Of a DNA stretch of 64,000 nt, positions 26,822 to 36,170 are shown piece after piece; the stretch's first letter is position 1; each line of letters starts with the position of its first letter. The DNA lies in NCBI GenBank assembly GCA_025462735.1, contig JAOAPC010000003.1, positions 208,391 through 272,390 of the forward strand, read 5' to 3'. The translations under genes were made by a program, and so were the position numbers. The notes below the pieces were generated by a model. It was not told the DNA's origin. It saw only the letters and a list, made by a program, of their open reading frames with translations, and ran no database searches. The stretch comes from Acidobacteriaceae bacterium (GTDB lineage Bacteria > Acidobacteriota > Terriglobia > Terriglobales > Acidobacteriaceae).

Positions 26822-27457
26822 ATGCGGAAAGGGTCTACGAGAAAACCACAAGGGGACGAGCCCGCGGCGCGAGGCAAGAACTACATAACCCCGAGCGGGC
26901 TGCAGCGCCTCAAAGATGAACACCGGTTTCTGCTCACCAGGGAACGCCCGGCCGTGACGGAGGTGGTGGCTTGGGCTGCCAGCAACGGCGATCGCAGTGA
27001 ATACGCCGACTATCAGTACGGCAAGCGGCGGCTGCGGCAGATCGATGGGCGGATTCGCTTTCTCACCAAGCGAATCGAAGCCGCGGAAGTGGTGGACCCG
27101 GAAGCTCCGAGAGCGGGGCAGGCGGGGACGAGGGCATTCTTCGGAGCGACCGTGCGCTATGCCAATGCCGCGGGAGCGGAGCGAGTGGTGAGCATCGTGG
27201 GCACCGACGAGGTCGATCTCAACCGCAACCACATCAGTTGGGTGTCACCTCTGGGGCGCGCGTTGATAAAGTCGGCAGCGGGTGACAGCGTAGTTCTTCA
27301 ATTGCCGGGCGGCACAGAATACCTGACCGTGTTGGAAGTGTGTTACGAGCGCATTTCTGTAGAACCGTTCCGTGAACCACCTGGATCCGAGGCCTCGGCA
27401 AAGGGACTCACTCGCCGACGCTTACGTGACGAAGAGACGAAACGGCACAGGTGGTGA
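26822..27457 (+). CDS. greB: GreA/GreB-family transcription elongation factor
   Basis: A 211-residue product. The N-terminal coiled-coil domain begins YITPSGLQRLKDEHRFLL and carries the tip segment NGDRSEYADYQYGKRRLRQID, where the Asp and Glu that stabilise the catalytic metal of RNA polymerase are kept. The usual Asn after the Glu is Tyr here. The C-terminal FKBP-like domain follows (FFGATVRYANAAGAERVVSIVG...ISWVSPLGRALIKSAAGDSV). Gre factors rescue backtracked polymerase by stimulating transcript cleavage. The segment DYQYGKRRLRQID favours GreB over GreA. An extra basic tail of about 25 residues is present. Confidence 0.88.
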   Translation: MRKGSTRKPQGDEPAARGKNYITPSGLQRLKDEHRFLLTRERPAVTEVVAWAASNGDRSEYADYQYGKRRLRQIDGRIRFLTKRIEAAEVVDPEAPRAGQAGTRAFFGATVRYANAAGAERVVSIVGTDEVDLNRNHISWVSPLGRALIKSAAGDSVVLQLPGGTEYLTVLEVCYERISVEPFREPPGSEASAKGLTRRRLRDEETKRHRW

Positions 27458-27600
27458 AAGAGCGACGACCGTAATAGAGCCCTATCGGCTTTTGGCAAGC
27501 GACAAAAGATGAGTTGAGTCCTCATAAACCTTATCGCCATCAACTTTCAGAATAATCGGCTATTCGGAAACTGAGATGGCCCGGTCAGTTGGCGTTAAAT

Positions 27601-27617
27601 CGCCATTTCACTCATTG
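27601..27617 (-). repeat. Dispersed intergenic motif, variant
   Basis: CGCCATTTCACTCATTG, inverted variant of the 9660 motif, between the convergent greB and glycoside hydrolase genes. It is the last copy seen in the window. Confidence 0.55.
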
Positions 27618-27705
27618 TCGGGCTCTGATCTAATCACCTGCTCACATCAACAACACAGAGGAAGAAAGCGCGACCGCGGGGAGCAGCCGCCACTGACCGG
27701 AGCGA

Positions 27706-29889
27706 CTAGCGCACCTTCCCTCTCACCACCATGATCGACGCCGCCGGGATGTCATACGTTGTTTCACCCGTTGCATCTTTGGTAGCGTGCAGCGCCGGCC
27801 CGTCGGGATCGGCAAATCCTTTGGTATTTGAAAAGACCGGCTGAGCTGCCGCCTGCGCGGAGTGCGCCATGAACACCGTGCTTGCCGGATGCCACTTGTA
27901 CTGCTCCTGCCCAAAGATCGAGATCGCCACTTGTCCGGTAAACGACCTCACGCTGTGCGCCACATCATCTCGGAAATTAATGTGAAACTGGTGCGGCGTG
28001 CTCTGGTCGCGGTTCACTATTAATAATGACCATTCGCCATCGGGCCGATCCAGTGCATACGCGGTGAGCAGCGCGCGTCCAGCGCCATCTGTGAGATCGC
28101 CCTTCGCCGAAAATACACGGTGCTCGCCATTGCCTGGCTTGATCCATTCGAGATTGATCAGTTGCGAAGCGAAGTATTGCGAGAGATATTGCTGCACCTG
28201 ATAATCCTTATCGATCGTGAACATGCCGAACGTTCCCGGCGAGTCGTTGCAACCGTGCTCCATCTGCAGCGGCAGATAGTGAAAGTAATAGAGACCCTTG
28301 CCTCCACTGTTTAAAAATGCCCCAACATAATCCGCCAGCCAGAGTCCGGCGAATATATCCATGTCGGTTTCGCTTGCCGCCGACGAAAGATTCGATTCAG
28401 TAATGAGCAACGGCATGTCTTTCGGGACACCGTCGTCATGCCACACCTGCATGATGTGGCTCACCAACTCCGGCTCATCGTAAAGACTGCTCCACGGAAT
28501 GCGGCAAGGATCGTACGGGTAATGCTCGAACGAAAAAAACGCCAGCTCATTCAGAGCGTGATGCGATTTCAGGTAGTCCAGGAAGCGTCCAGTCCATGAA
28601 AGCTTGCCGTTCTCATCCGGCCAGGCTTCAATGTCCTGGTTTTCTCCGGTGAACGATGGGCCGCCTAGTTTCGCCGACGGGTAAACGCGATGAATTGCCC
28701 GCGCCGCTTGAATGTAAAGCTCAGCGTAATCTTCCGGCAACGTGAACTGCCCATCCGCCTCTTCGCCCAATTCAACATAAGAAATTGGATACCCACGTTT
28801 TTTGAGATAGGCCATCTCCGCTGCGGCATTTTCAGGCGTGTCGTAGAGCATGGCAACCGGAATTACCGCAGGCAGATTTTGCGTGACTCCGCTGGTGAAG
28901 AACAAATCAAATCCCAACTGCGCCTGCTTGGTCGAGCCTAAGTCGGAAGCTTCGTGCCATGGATCGACCGATGAGCAGTAAGTCGCCGCCTGCTCCTGGT
29001 CAGGCGTGTGTCGCATAATGTCATGAAACGATCCGTCAGAACCGGTAGTTCCCAAATACAATTCGCGGATTGCGTAACCCACGCAATTGCGCGGATCGCC
29101 TGAGCCGTGCGTATCACAAGTGTTCGAAGACGCTGTCATCCATATCCGCAGATAGCGAACTGATGTCGGCGCGCTGCTGAGTCGAAGCGTCCGCGTCCCG
29201 CCCTTTGCTTCGTGAAATGCCCCAAAAGGAAATGTCTTCCACACTCCGCGCGCTGGGTTGTGCATGGGCTCTTCCACTGCCGTCCAGTACTGGACGAGGA
29301 AGTCGGTCGCGAACGGGTCAGCCCAGGCGATGCGAATGCTATCGACCGGCTGAATTTGTGCGAGGTCCATCACCACCCATTGCGGATGCGCCGAATCGTT
29401 CTCGCCAGTCCATCGCCTGGTCAGGTAGGGATTGCTCTTCCAATAAGTATTGAGATCCCCATCGGTGAGGCGGGAAAAACCGCTATTGCCAGTGCCGTCA
29501 TTGCGCGTGACGCCGCGATGCGGCAAATCATATCCGTATGAGTAACGCGCGTTGTCGGTGGAATCGGTCGAACCGGTGAAATATCCTTTGCCGCTCGAGT
29601 CGCTCCACGTGCCCTTGGGATTCCAATGCCACGCCTGCACAAAAAGTTCCGTATTCTGACGATAAGTGACCGGGCCCCAACCCGCCGTGAATACCGGTTT
29701 CAGTGCCGCTGGAACTAAGTCCTTGTCGATGGCCTCAACTGAAATGCGATCGATACCGGCGCCCAGCGTTTGATTCGGAATGAAGCGGTTGGTTTCGTGC
29801 GTGGGTGCGATGTCGACATCAATGGTCTGCGCCGAGCAACTGGCAGCGAAGAATAAAAACGGTAACGCGAAACGCGGTCCGAGTTTCAT
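27706..29889 (-). CDS. Secreted glycoside hydrolase with discoidin-like module
   Basis: A 727-residue protein: signal peptide ending SCSAQ, an N-terminal region, a discoidin/F5-8C-like beta sandwich (about 125-285, DGDLNTYWKSNPY...WVVMDLAQIQPVDSIRIAWAD...VRYLRIWM), then a TIM-barrel domain (about 320-610). Likely catalytic acids are the Glu in ISYVELGEEADGQF (acid/base, strand 4) and in PLLITESNLSS (nucleophile, strand 7), the clan GH-A arrangement seen in arabinofuranosidases and related families. A C-terminal beta domain follows. Substrate is probably plant or microbial polysaccharide but cannot be assigned. The start has GAGGAAC. Confidence 0.8.
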   Translation of the reverse strand: MKLGPRFALPFLFFAASCSAQTIDVDIAPTHETNRFIPNQTLGAGIDRISVEAIDKDLVPAALKPVFTAGWGPVTYRQNTELFVQAWHWNPKGTWSDSSGKGYFTGSTDSTDNARYSYGYDLPHRGVTRNDGTGNSGFSRLTDGDLNTYWKSNPYLTRRWTGENDSAHPQWVVMDLAQIQPVDSIRIAWADPFATDFLVQYWTAVEEPMHNPARGVWKTFPFGAFHEAKGGTRTLRLSSAPTSVRYLRIWMTASSNTCDTHGSGDPRNCVGYAIRELYLGTTGSDGSFHDIMRHTPDQEQAATYCSSVDPWHEASDLGSTKQAQLGFDLFFTSGVTQNLPAVIPVAMLYDTPENAAAEMAYLKKRGYPISYVELGEEADGQFTLPEDYAELYIQAARAIHRVYPSAKLGGPSFTGENQDIEAWPDENGKLSWTGRFLDYLKSHHALNELAFFSFEHYPYDPCRIPWSSLYDEPELVSHIMQVWHDDGVPKDMPLLITESNLSSAASETDMDIFAGLWLADYVGAFLNSGGKGLYYFHYLPLQMEHGCNDSPGTFGMFTIDKDYQVQQYLSQYFASQLINLEWIKPGNGEHRVFSAKGDLTDGAGRALLTAYALDRPDGEWSLLIVNRDQSTPHQFHINFRDDVAHSVRSFTGQVAISIFGQEQYKWHPASTVFMAHSAQAAAQPVFSNTKGFADPDGPALHATKDATGETTYDIPAASIMVVRGKVR

Positions 29890-30004
29890 GCGTGTTCCTC
29901 AGAGACGGCAGCTAAAACGTTTCAATACTACGCATGAGCTGTGGGGCACGCAACCACTCTCAAAGCTTCATTTTTGAGTTGGAGCAAGACGGAGTTGAAC
30001 TAAA

Positions 30005-30709
30005 TCATGATCCGACATGTGGCTTGAATTGGGTATCCAGCCAGGAGTCGAGCTTTCGTTGCAATAGCGTATTCGCGCATTCCATACTCAACCCGCTTTT
30101 GCCGTGTTTGTCGTCCCACACCACGGTGGCTTGAGCACGTATCGGCAAACCAGAGTCTTGTAGAGCCAACGAGACCTGAAGTTTCTCGCCTAGGTCGAAC
30201 GCAACCGGTGTACTCACCGCCATCCCATTGCTGCTGATGTTGATCGTCTTGCAGTTGACTTCCTGACCGCTCGCGCGAACGATTTGCGCCGGAACTTCGA
30301 CAGCGCAGCGGAAGCAGCGTCGCCGCTCGCTGGTCATCAATCCGTATGCCGCCTGCAGCACCCGCCGTATTCCTTCTCCTTGCAGAGGTCGTTCCAAAAG
30401 GAATGTGGCGCCCTGGTCGCGTGCGCGTTGTCGAGTATCGCCGCTGCCCACTACCGCGAACACCACCGCGTTGCGGTTGGCGTGACTCTGCCGAATGCTT
30501 GCCAAGATCTCTACCGTCTGGGGAATGGTCTCAAAGTCGATGACCAATGCTTCGTACTTTGACCGGCCCAATTCCTCGGGCACTCCGCCATTGTTATTGC
30601 TGCTTCTTTGCGCAGTAATCCCAAACTCCCGGGAAATTTCCGTGAAGCTGGTCGTTAGCCCGGCATCCCGGGTCACAACTAGTGCTCGAATTTCTGTGGC
30701 GGAATTCAT
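30005..30709 (-). CDS. Receiver-like and PilZ domain protein
   Basis: A 234-residue product. Residues 1-120 follow a receiver fold (ALVVTRDAG, then YEALVIDFETIP, then VVFAVVGSG) but the acidic pocket and the phospho-acceptor position look altered, so phosphorylation is doubtful. Residues about 128-225 are a PilZ domain: the arginine patch SERRRCFRCAVEVP and the second motif INISSNGMAVSTP, where the usual Asp of DxSxxG is Asn. PilZ domains bind c-di-GMP. It is divergent from a GGDEF-EAL gene 249 bp away, which supports a c-di-GMP role. Confidence 0.82.
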   Translation of the reverse strand: MNSATEIRALVVTRDAGLTTSFTEISREFGITAQRSSNNNGGVPEELGRSKYEALVIDFETIPQTVEILASIRQSHANRNAVVFAVVGSGDTRQRARDQGATFLLERPLQGEGIRRVLQAAYGLMTSERRRCFRCAVEVPAQIVRASGQEVNCKTINISSNGMAVSTPVAFDLGEKLQVSLALQDSGLPIRAQATVVWDDKHGKSGLSMECANTLLQRKLDSWLDTQFKPHVGS

Positions 30710-30958
30710 CAGGGTTGTGACAAGTATGGCATCCCTATGCGATCAGGGAAAGCAACTTGAGATTACCAAAAGCGGTGGTAACAACAAGATGATAACTGGC
30801 GGTCGGTTTATCGACCGGCGAATTCAGCATTTCAATTCCGAATGTGTACCGTTTCGGAACTCAACATTTGGCTCACGTAGCACTCGAACGAAAGCTCACT
30901 CTACCTCCGTAACTTTGGGCGGGATTTTTTGCGGCCTAAAATTATTCTTTTCCGTCAA

Positions 30959-32989
30959 ATGCCTTCCGACTCTCAAAGCGCTTCCCCCAGAAGCCCCGGG
31001 ATAGCCTCGCTTAAAATCCATCAGATCGAAGGCCGCGAGTGGTGGCTGTGGGGATTCGCCGTCATTGTCACGATCTCGCTCACCGCTGGCATTATCTTCC
31101 TCACGTTCTTCGATCACGACTCCGCAATCAACGCTCAGTATTGGACCGACGTCAAGGACTGGGTGCGCGGACTGGCCGCGCTGGTCCTCATTTTTGATAT
31201 ATATACGATGTACCAGCACCGCCAGCTGCAGCGGGTGCGGCGGGACTTGGCCGAGCGCGACGAACTGTTCCAGCTCATTACGGAAAACGCGGCGGACATG
31301 ATCGCCGTGGTCGATGCAGCAGGCAATCGCCTATATAACAGCCCTGCATATCAGAAGGTGTTGGGGTATTCAGGGGAAGAGTTGAGCGCTGGGTCTTCGG
31401 TTGACCAGATCCATCCTTCCGATCGGGAACGGGTATTGCAGGCAGCATCGAAGGCGCGATCCAGCGGGCGGGGACAAACACTTGAATATCGCATGCGCCA
31501 CAAGAACGGCGACTGGCGCATTCTTGAGTCGACCGCCAGCCCTATTAAGAACGGCAACGGCAAGATGGAAAGACTGGTCATCGTTAATCGTGACATTACC
31601 GAGCGCAAGCGTGCCGAGGAGATGCTCGAGCACCGCGCACTTCATGATGGTTTGACCGAACTCCCCAACCGCGCTCTGTTTGTTGACCGCCTGCAGCACT
31701 CCCTGATACGCGCCCGCCGCCACTCTGATTACAGCTTCGTTGTGCTCTTCATCGATATCGACGGCTTCAAAGTTCTTAATGACAGCTTGGGCCATTCCGC
31801 GGGAGACGAACTCCTCATTCAGGTAGCGAAGCGGCTTGCGGCATGCTTTCGGGAAACCGACACGATCGCCCGCTCAGCTTTAGAAACGAACTCCAAGTTG
31901 ACCCATGACGGCTTGGCCCGCCTGGGCGGCGATGAATTCACCGCGCTTTTGGACGACGTCACTGAGCCCAGCGACGCCATCCGGATTGCGCGGCGCATTC
32001 TGGATAAAATCGCGCATCCTTTTAATATCGGCGGACAGGAGATTGTGGTCTCCGCCAGCATCGGCATCGCCGCCAGCAGCAATTCGTACGAGGGCGCCGA
32101 CGACTTGCTTCGCGACGCAGAAATCGCGATGTACCGCGCCAAGCGGGCCGGTAAGGCGCGCTGCGAGGTTTTCGATCCGGCAATGCACTCGAGCGCCGTT
32201 CGCCGGCTGAAGCTCGAAACCGATCTCCGCCGCGGCATCGAACAAGGCGAACTGCTGGTTTACTACCAGCCCATCATCTCGCTGGAATCCGGCAAGATCG
32301 TCGGCTTCGAAGCCCTCAGCCGCTGGAAGACTGTACAAGGAATGGTCTCGCCCGTGGAGTTCATTCCGGTTGCCGACGAGACCGGGCTGATTCTTCCCAT
32401 GAACCGCGCGCTTTACCTCGAAGCCTGCCAGCAACTGCAGTCGTGGCAGTCGAAACTTGGGTGCAGCCCGCCGCTAACCATGAGTTTGAACATCACCCCG
32501 CGCCAGTTTGCCCTGCCAGACCTGGCGGAAGAAATTGGCGCGATTCTGCAACAGTCCGGAATCCCGCCCAGCACGGTAAATCTTGAGATCACGGAAACCA
32601 TCGCCATGGGCGATGCCGATCACGCCTTCTCCGTACTCTCGGATCTCAAGGCGCTCGGCGTGCGCCTCAGCATCGACGACTTCGGCACCGGCTACTCTTC
32701 GCTGAGCCGCCTGCCGCGCTTCCCGATCGACGCCCTCAAGATAGATCGCGTATTCATTTCGCAGATGTCGTCTGACCACGACAATCACGAAATCGTGCGC
32801 CTAATCGTCATGCTGGCGCACAGCCTTGGACTCAAGGTGGTCGCCGAGGGTACTGAGACTCAAGAACAGATCACCGAACTGAAACACCTCAAATGCGAAA
32901 TGGCGCAGGGATTTCTCTACTCTCCACCCGTTGATTCCACGCAGGCCTTCGAACTTCTGCTGAGCAGCCACCGCTCTGTCACGGTGTGA
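30959..32989 (+). CDS. PAS-GGDEF-EAL c-di-GMP signalling protein
   Basis: A 676-residue membrane protein with two N-terminal helices (WLWGFAVIVTISLTAGIIFL about 30-50 and GLAALVLIFDIYTM about 75-90). Then come a PAS domain (about 105-225), a GGDEF domain (about 230-400; motif RLGGDEFTAL intact) and an EAL domain (about 405-665; EALSRW, then NLEITET, IDDFGTGYSS, KIDRVFI). Key catalytic residues for both making and degrading c-di-GMP appear present. The allosteric RxxD site before GGDEF is absent. An upstream TTG at 30929 is an alternative start. Divergent from the PilZ gene. Confidence 0.93.
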   Translation: MPSDSQSASPRSPGIASLKIHQIEGREWWLWGFAVIVTISLTAGIIFLTFFDHDSAINAQYWTDVKDWVRGLAALVLIFDIYTMYQHRQLQRVRRDLAERDELFQLITENAADMIAVVDAAGNRLYNSPAYQKVLGYSGEELSAGSSVDQIHPSDRERVLQAASKARSSGRGQTLEYRMRHKNGDWRILESTASPIKNGNGKMERLVIVNRDITERKRAEEMLEHRALHDGLTELPNRALFVDRLQHSLIRARRHSDYSFVVLFIDIDGFKVLNDSLGHSAGDELLIQVAKRLAACFRETDTIARSALETNSKLTHDGLARLGGDEFTALLDDVTEPSDAIRIARRILDKIAHPFNIGGQEIVVSASIGIAASSNSYEGADDLLRDAEIAMYRAKRAGKARCEVFDPAMHSSAVRRLKLETDLRRGIEQGELLVYYQPIISLESGKIVGFEALSRWKTVQGMVSPVEFIPVADETGLILPMNRALYLEACQQLQSWQSKLGCSPPLTMSLNITPRQFALPDLAEEIGAILQQSGIPPSTVNLEITETIAMGDADHAFSVLSDLKALGVRLSIDDFGTGYSSLSRLPRFPIDALKIDRVFISQMSSDHDNHEIVRLIVMLAHSLGLKVVAEGTETQEQITELKHLKCEMAQGFLYSPPVDSTQAFELLLSSHRSVTV

Positions 32990-33065
32990 TTGCGAAGCTA
33001 CCCTTCTTTCGCGTTTTGCAGCGCGCCCCAGCGGCTGAAAGCCGCGCATGTTGCCTAGACTAGGT

Positions 33066-33092
33066 CGGCACGAGTGAAACTCGGGCACTTCC
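33066..33092. repeat. Short palindromic repeat (GGCACGAGTGAAACTCG)
   Basis: Inverted repeat CGAGTGAAACTCG inside a 27-bp unit that recurs with two changes at 39453-39480, both intergenic. Confidence 0.6.
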
Positions 33093-33096
33093 CAAG

Positions 33097-33603
33097 TTAA
33101 ACATTTCGGGGCGATTCGTTTTCGGGGATCGACAACGAAAGATCCGGTGGTGCGCTGGAATCAGACATGAGCTTCCTGGCCTCGCGGTACTCTTCGTAGC
33201 GCGCTCTCTTCGGCTGGCGGTGAGGATAAAACGTAAGGCACTTTGTAGGCGCGAATGCCAAAAGTGGCAGGACGTACCAGATCTGCTCGGGAACGATGTA
33301 GCCCACCAGAAAGTCGATTTGCTCCGACGTATATGGCAATCCTCCCTGGCGTGTGCGGTGTCCCGCAAACAAGTGATACGCGTCATACTGCAAGTGTGAA
33401 GTGGATTTCACCTGTACACGCAACAGCCGCCCTGCAACCTCCTGTCTCGCGTCCACAATGAAATCGTAGGATTCGGAGTCCCCATAGGGCTTGGCAACTC
33501 CAAACCCCAGTGAGACAGCCTTGTGCAGAAATGCAACTTCAACCAGCTCTCCCATTCGTTTAGGAGTGTTGCGTCCAAAACGGCTAGATTTGTTTTCTCC
33601 CAT
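33097..33603 (-). CDS. PD-(D/E)XK endonuclease-like protein (group I intron nuclease type)
   Basis: A 168-residue product. KRMGELVEVAFLHKAVSLGF supplies the first acidic helix, followed by SYDFIVDARQEVAGRLLRVQVKST, which fits the core D...(E/Q)xK motif of the PD-(D/E)XK fold, here with Gln before Val-Lys. The size and motif order resemble the group I intron-associated endonuclease family (PDDEXK_5). No intron is seen nearby. Such free-standing copies occur often in acidobacterial genomes with unknown role. The ATG at 33603 starts MGENKSSRF; the upstream in-frame codons lie in repetitive DNA and are rejected. Confidence 0.7.
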   Translation of the reverse strand: MGENKSSRFGRNTPKRMGELVEVAFLHKAVSLGFGVAKPYGDSESYDFIVDARQEVAGRLLRVQVKSTSHLQYDAYHLFAGHRTRQGGLPYTSEQIDFLVGYIVPEQIWYVLPLLAFAPTKCLTFYPHRQPKRARYEEYREARKLMSDSSAPPDLSLSIPENESPRNV

Positions 33604-33622
33604 AGTTCGGCCCAAGATTTTT

Positions 33623-33734
33623 CCAAGTTTCAAAGTTTCACAGGTTTCGAGACGCAATGTTTCAAGGTTTCACAGGTTTGACGGGTTCGCTGGATCACCT
33701 TGAAACTCTGAAACCTTGCAACGTTGAAACTTGG
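33623..33734. repeat. Region of short TTTCAAGGTTTCA-type direct and inverted repeats
   Basis: Multiple copies of TTTCAAGGTTTCACAGG and its complement CCTTGAAACTCTGAAACC make an imperfect palindrome immediately upstream of the nuclease gene. It is probably a non-coding structured repeat; no gene is supported. Confidence 0.6.
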
Positions 33735-33821
33735 CTTTCGTCTGATTTCCCCTTTTTGTTGATAGATGTTCGAGTTAAAGAACTCTCGAGAGTGCCCAGT
33801 AGCTTCGCCCCAAAACACAAA

Positions 33822-33846
33822 AAGCGCGGCCAGTGGGCCACGCTTT
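33822..33846. terminator. Bidirectional intrinsic-terminator-like hairpin
   Basis: GCGCGGCC and GGGCCACGC form a GC-rich stem flanked by an A run and a T run, so it could end transcription in either direction. Confidence 0.55.
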
Positions 33847-34096
33847 TCTAATAGCTATACTTTTAGGATATCAAGTTTGCAGGGTAATTGTGCCACGTTT
33901 CCGAAGTTTATATTTGGAGCAGGATGAGCAGCTTAGCCGAAATCAGGCTCTGGATGGGGCTTCACAAGTTTTTTGCACAGGTCCCTCGGCTACGCTCGGG
34001 ATTTCGGCAGCGGGCTCAGACGCCAACTAGACGCCTCAACTTGACAAGTTTTTTGCACAGGTGGCGTGCCGCAGCTACTTGTCAGCATCCCAGAAC

Positions 34097-34317
34097 TGTC
34101 ATCCTGAGCGGAGGCAACTGGTTCGCTTGCGAATCAGTTCCGGAGTCGAAGGACCTCGTGTTTGCCTGCGGTCCCGGTCGGCCAAACAGGGAATTCTAGC
34201 TTGGACGTCGTGCAGAGAATTCCCTTTCATGCCTTTGCATATCCGACCGAGCACGGGGTCCTTCGACTCCGCATGATCTTTCGCAAGCGAAAGATCATCG
34301 CTTCGCTCAGGATGACA
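34097..34317. repeat. MITE-like element, family B copy 1
   Basis: A 221-bp unit bounded by TGTCATCCTGAGCG and its complement CGCTCAGGATGACA, with internal inverted GGACC/GGTCC...TTCGAC blocks. The same plan is seen at 42975-43233, and a half unit at 46711-46770. No transposase within. Confidence 0.75.
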
Positions 34318-34348
34318 GGGCAGAGGTGCGAGCGACCAACGCGGCCCA

Positions 34349-34895
34349 ATGATTGCGCGTGAAGAACTCGGAAAATACCGACTACTATTGGACGAATGGA
34401 AGGAATCACAAAACACGGGAACATATCCGACAGTCGATGCTATTCAAACAGCGTGCGCTAACCATGTTGACAAGCAGAAACGCGCTTTACTGAGTCTGAC
34501 GTTCATGCCTGACAACAATTCCGCACTGGGAACGGCGATAAGAACCCAACTCAAACATAAGCCTCAGGATAAAGAGTATCGAGATGCAGACGCAGTCATC
34601 CAGAATGCTTTGAAGAGTATGGGGTAAACGCGCCCCGGATGACCGTCATGCGGCACGCATTCGGGCACTTTATGTCGATCTGCTGGATTCGGGATTGGAC
34701 TGGAATCGCCCTTCACAGGTAGGGCAGGACGAAGCGAAAAAGCTAGTGACCGACGCGGCCAACGACTATTCAGTGCAACGTGATAGAGTAAACCCCGATT
34801 TGCTACGTGCGGAGGGTAAGCCAAAACTAGCGGACGGATTGGAGGCGTGGGGAGAACGACCTTTATTACCTGACCCTGTCTGGCCCGAATGGTAG
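34349..34895 (+). pseudogene. Small hypothetical protein gene, one-base frameshift
   Basis: Frame 1 gives 92 residues from the ATG at 34349 (MIAREELGKYRLLLDEWKES) ending at 34627. A second frame continues with protein-like sequence with no start codon of its own (APDDRHAARIRALYVDLL, ending LLPDPVWPEW at 34895). Removing one G from the GGGG at about 34620 joins them into about 181 residues. Family not recognised. It lies 8 bp before the membrane protein gene at 34903, so the two may be one operon. A homopolymer error or a real shift are both possible. Confidence 0.5.
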
Positions 34896-34902
34896 TTTCG
34901 GT

Positions 34903-35850
34903 ATGAAAGATTCAATGTTCTGGATAGCAACGATCCTGTACGCTCTGGCGATTGCGTTCGCTTATTTTAATAGGGCTTCTGAAAAGGTTGTCACTACTGT
35001 TTTTCTTGGCATGGCAGCCCTCGTTGGTGCTGTTCTAGCCGTGACCATCTTCAGTTCCGAACACGGCATTCGCAAAGCGTTCTCTGTTCCAATAATCGTT
35101 CACGCGGACGCGCGCCTGCCAGTTGAAGAGCTTCCTTACTCGGTTCTCCCTACGTTCCTTTCAATTAAGGTCAGAGACAAGCTCACAGCTCATCCCGAAC
35201 TTTTCAACCCTCAGGACTCTTTCGGTCGAAACATCTACCATCATGTTCTGCAACGCGCGATAATTTTTTGGCTGGAGCAGAGGTATCCCAAGACTTGGCA
35301 AGTGGACGAATTTCCAATGACGCTTGGTGAGATGTCGGGGTATGCCTTCCAAAGCAGGAAAGTTCCGACGCGTCTCTATTCAGAAAGCGAGATCGCCGCG
35401 CGATTGTCAGGGAACACATTCGCTGACATGGTAGGTCCGTTTGGCGGTTCGCCTCAGTTCGGGCTAGCTGTTCCCGAAGGTACAGACCTGACTATCTCAG
35501 CCCCTCACATGGACTCGGCGCGAGGTGAGATATCCAGCATCAAATTGCATAATCGCTTCTGCACAATAACAATTGACACGCATTTCGGCTCGTCGATGGT
35601 GGGGGCCGGTAGTTACAGAATGATATTGGGGATGTCGCAGGAGCAATCGCAGAAAGCTCTGAAATCCAATCAATACATTGTTGTGGTTTCTGTGACGTTT
35701 AACCGATTCCTTACCGGTAATCCGGAAATGCCAAATTACCGGAAGTGGGCATCAGACATATCGGACGGGCTGGAAGCACAATTCTCCGATCAGGTGGTCT
35801 GGTCAAAGACGCGGGATTGGCTTCTTTTCCATCGCATTGCTGGCATGTAG
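34903..35850 (+). CDS. Hypothetical membrane-anchored protein
   Basis: A 315-residue product with two N-terminal membrane helices (MFWIATILYALAIAFAYF about 4-21 and VVTTVFLGMAALVGAVLAV about 29-48) and a soluble domain of about 260 residues, whose side of the membrane is not determined. The soluble part has mixed alpha/beta composition with no recognised motif. The region looks more AT-rich than flanking core genes, consistent with accessory DNA. It follows the frameshifted small gene closely. Function unknown. Confidence 0.65.
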   Translation: MKDSMFWIATILYALAIAFAYFNRASEKVVTTVFLGMAALVGAVLAVTIFSSEHGIRKAFSVPIIVHADARLPVEELPYSVLPTFLSIKVRDKLTAHPELFNPQDSFGRNIYHHVLQRAIIFWLEQRYPKTWQVDEFPMTLGEMSGYAFQSRKVPTRLYSESEIAARLSGNTFADMVGPFGGSPQFGLAVPEGTDLTISAPHMDSARGEISSIKLHNRFCTITIDTHFGSSMVGAGSYRMILGMSQEQSQKALKSNQYIVVVSVTFNRFLTGNPEMPNYRKWASDISDGLEAQFSDQVVWSKTRDWLLFHRIAGM

Positions 35851-35956
35851 TGAACCGCGCGGTCGCGCCGTTCTCATCAGACCATACTGATTCTGATGAC
35901 GTCGCGCTTGGTCACGGATAAGCTCTGGGCCGTCCTTCGACACGATTGCCAGCTGA

Positions 35957-36139
35957 TGTCATCCCGAACGGCCGCGCTGAAGCGCGATCGAGAGGGATCG
36001 TACGATGTCCATGGGGGTGTAGTGGCGGGGGATTAGCAGAATGGTGCAAGCGGTACGGGTTGTCCTGATAACTGCATTGGTGGAAGCAAGAGACGTAAGG
36101 TTCCTCTCACGCGCGCAAGCGCGCGTATTCGGAATGACA
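35957..36139. repeat. MITE-like element, family A copy 1
   Basis: A 183-bp unit with terminal inverted repeats TGTCATCCCGAAC and GAATGACA-type, sharing internal blocks (TCCTGATAACTGCATTGG, GTAAGGTTCCTCTC) with the 184-bp copy at 60181-60364. No coding capacity. Confidence 0.75.
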
Positions 36140-36170
36140 GTGGGTTGGGAGGGTGCAGCCGGCATCCATA

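Noticed and set aside
33960-34065. Direct repeat ACAAGTTTTTTGCACAGG twice, as a possible CRISPR-like start
   Set aside because: Only two copies with a spacing of about 80 bp and no further units or cas genes.
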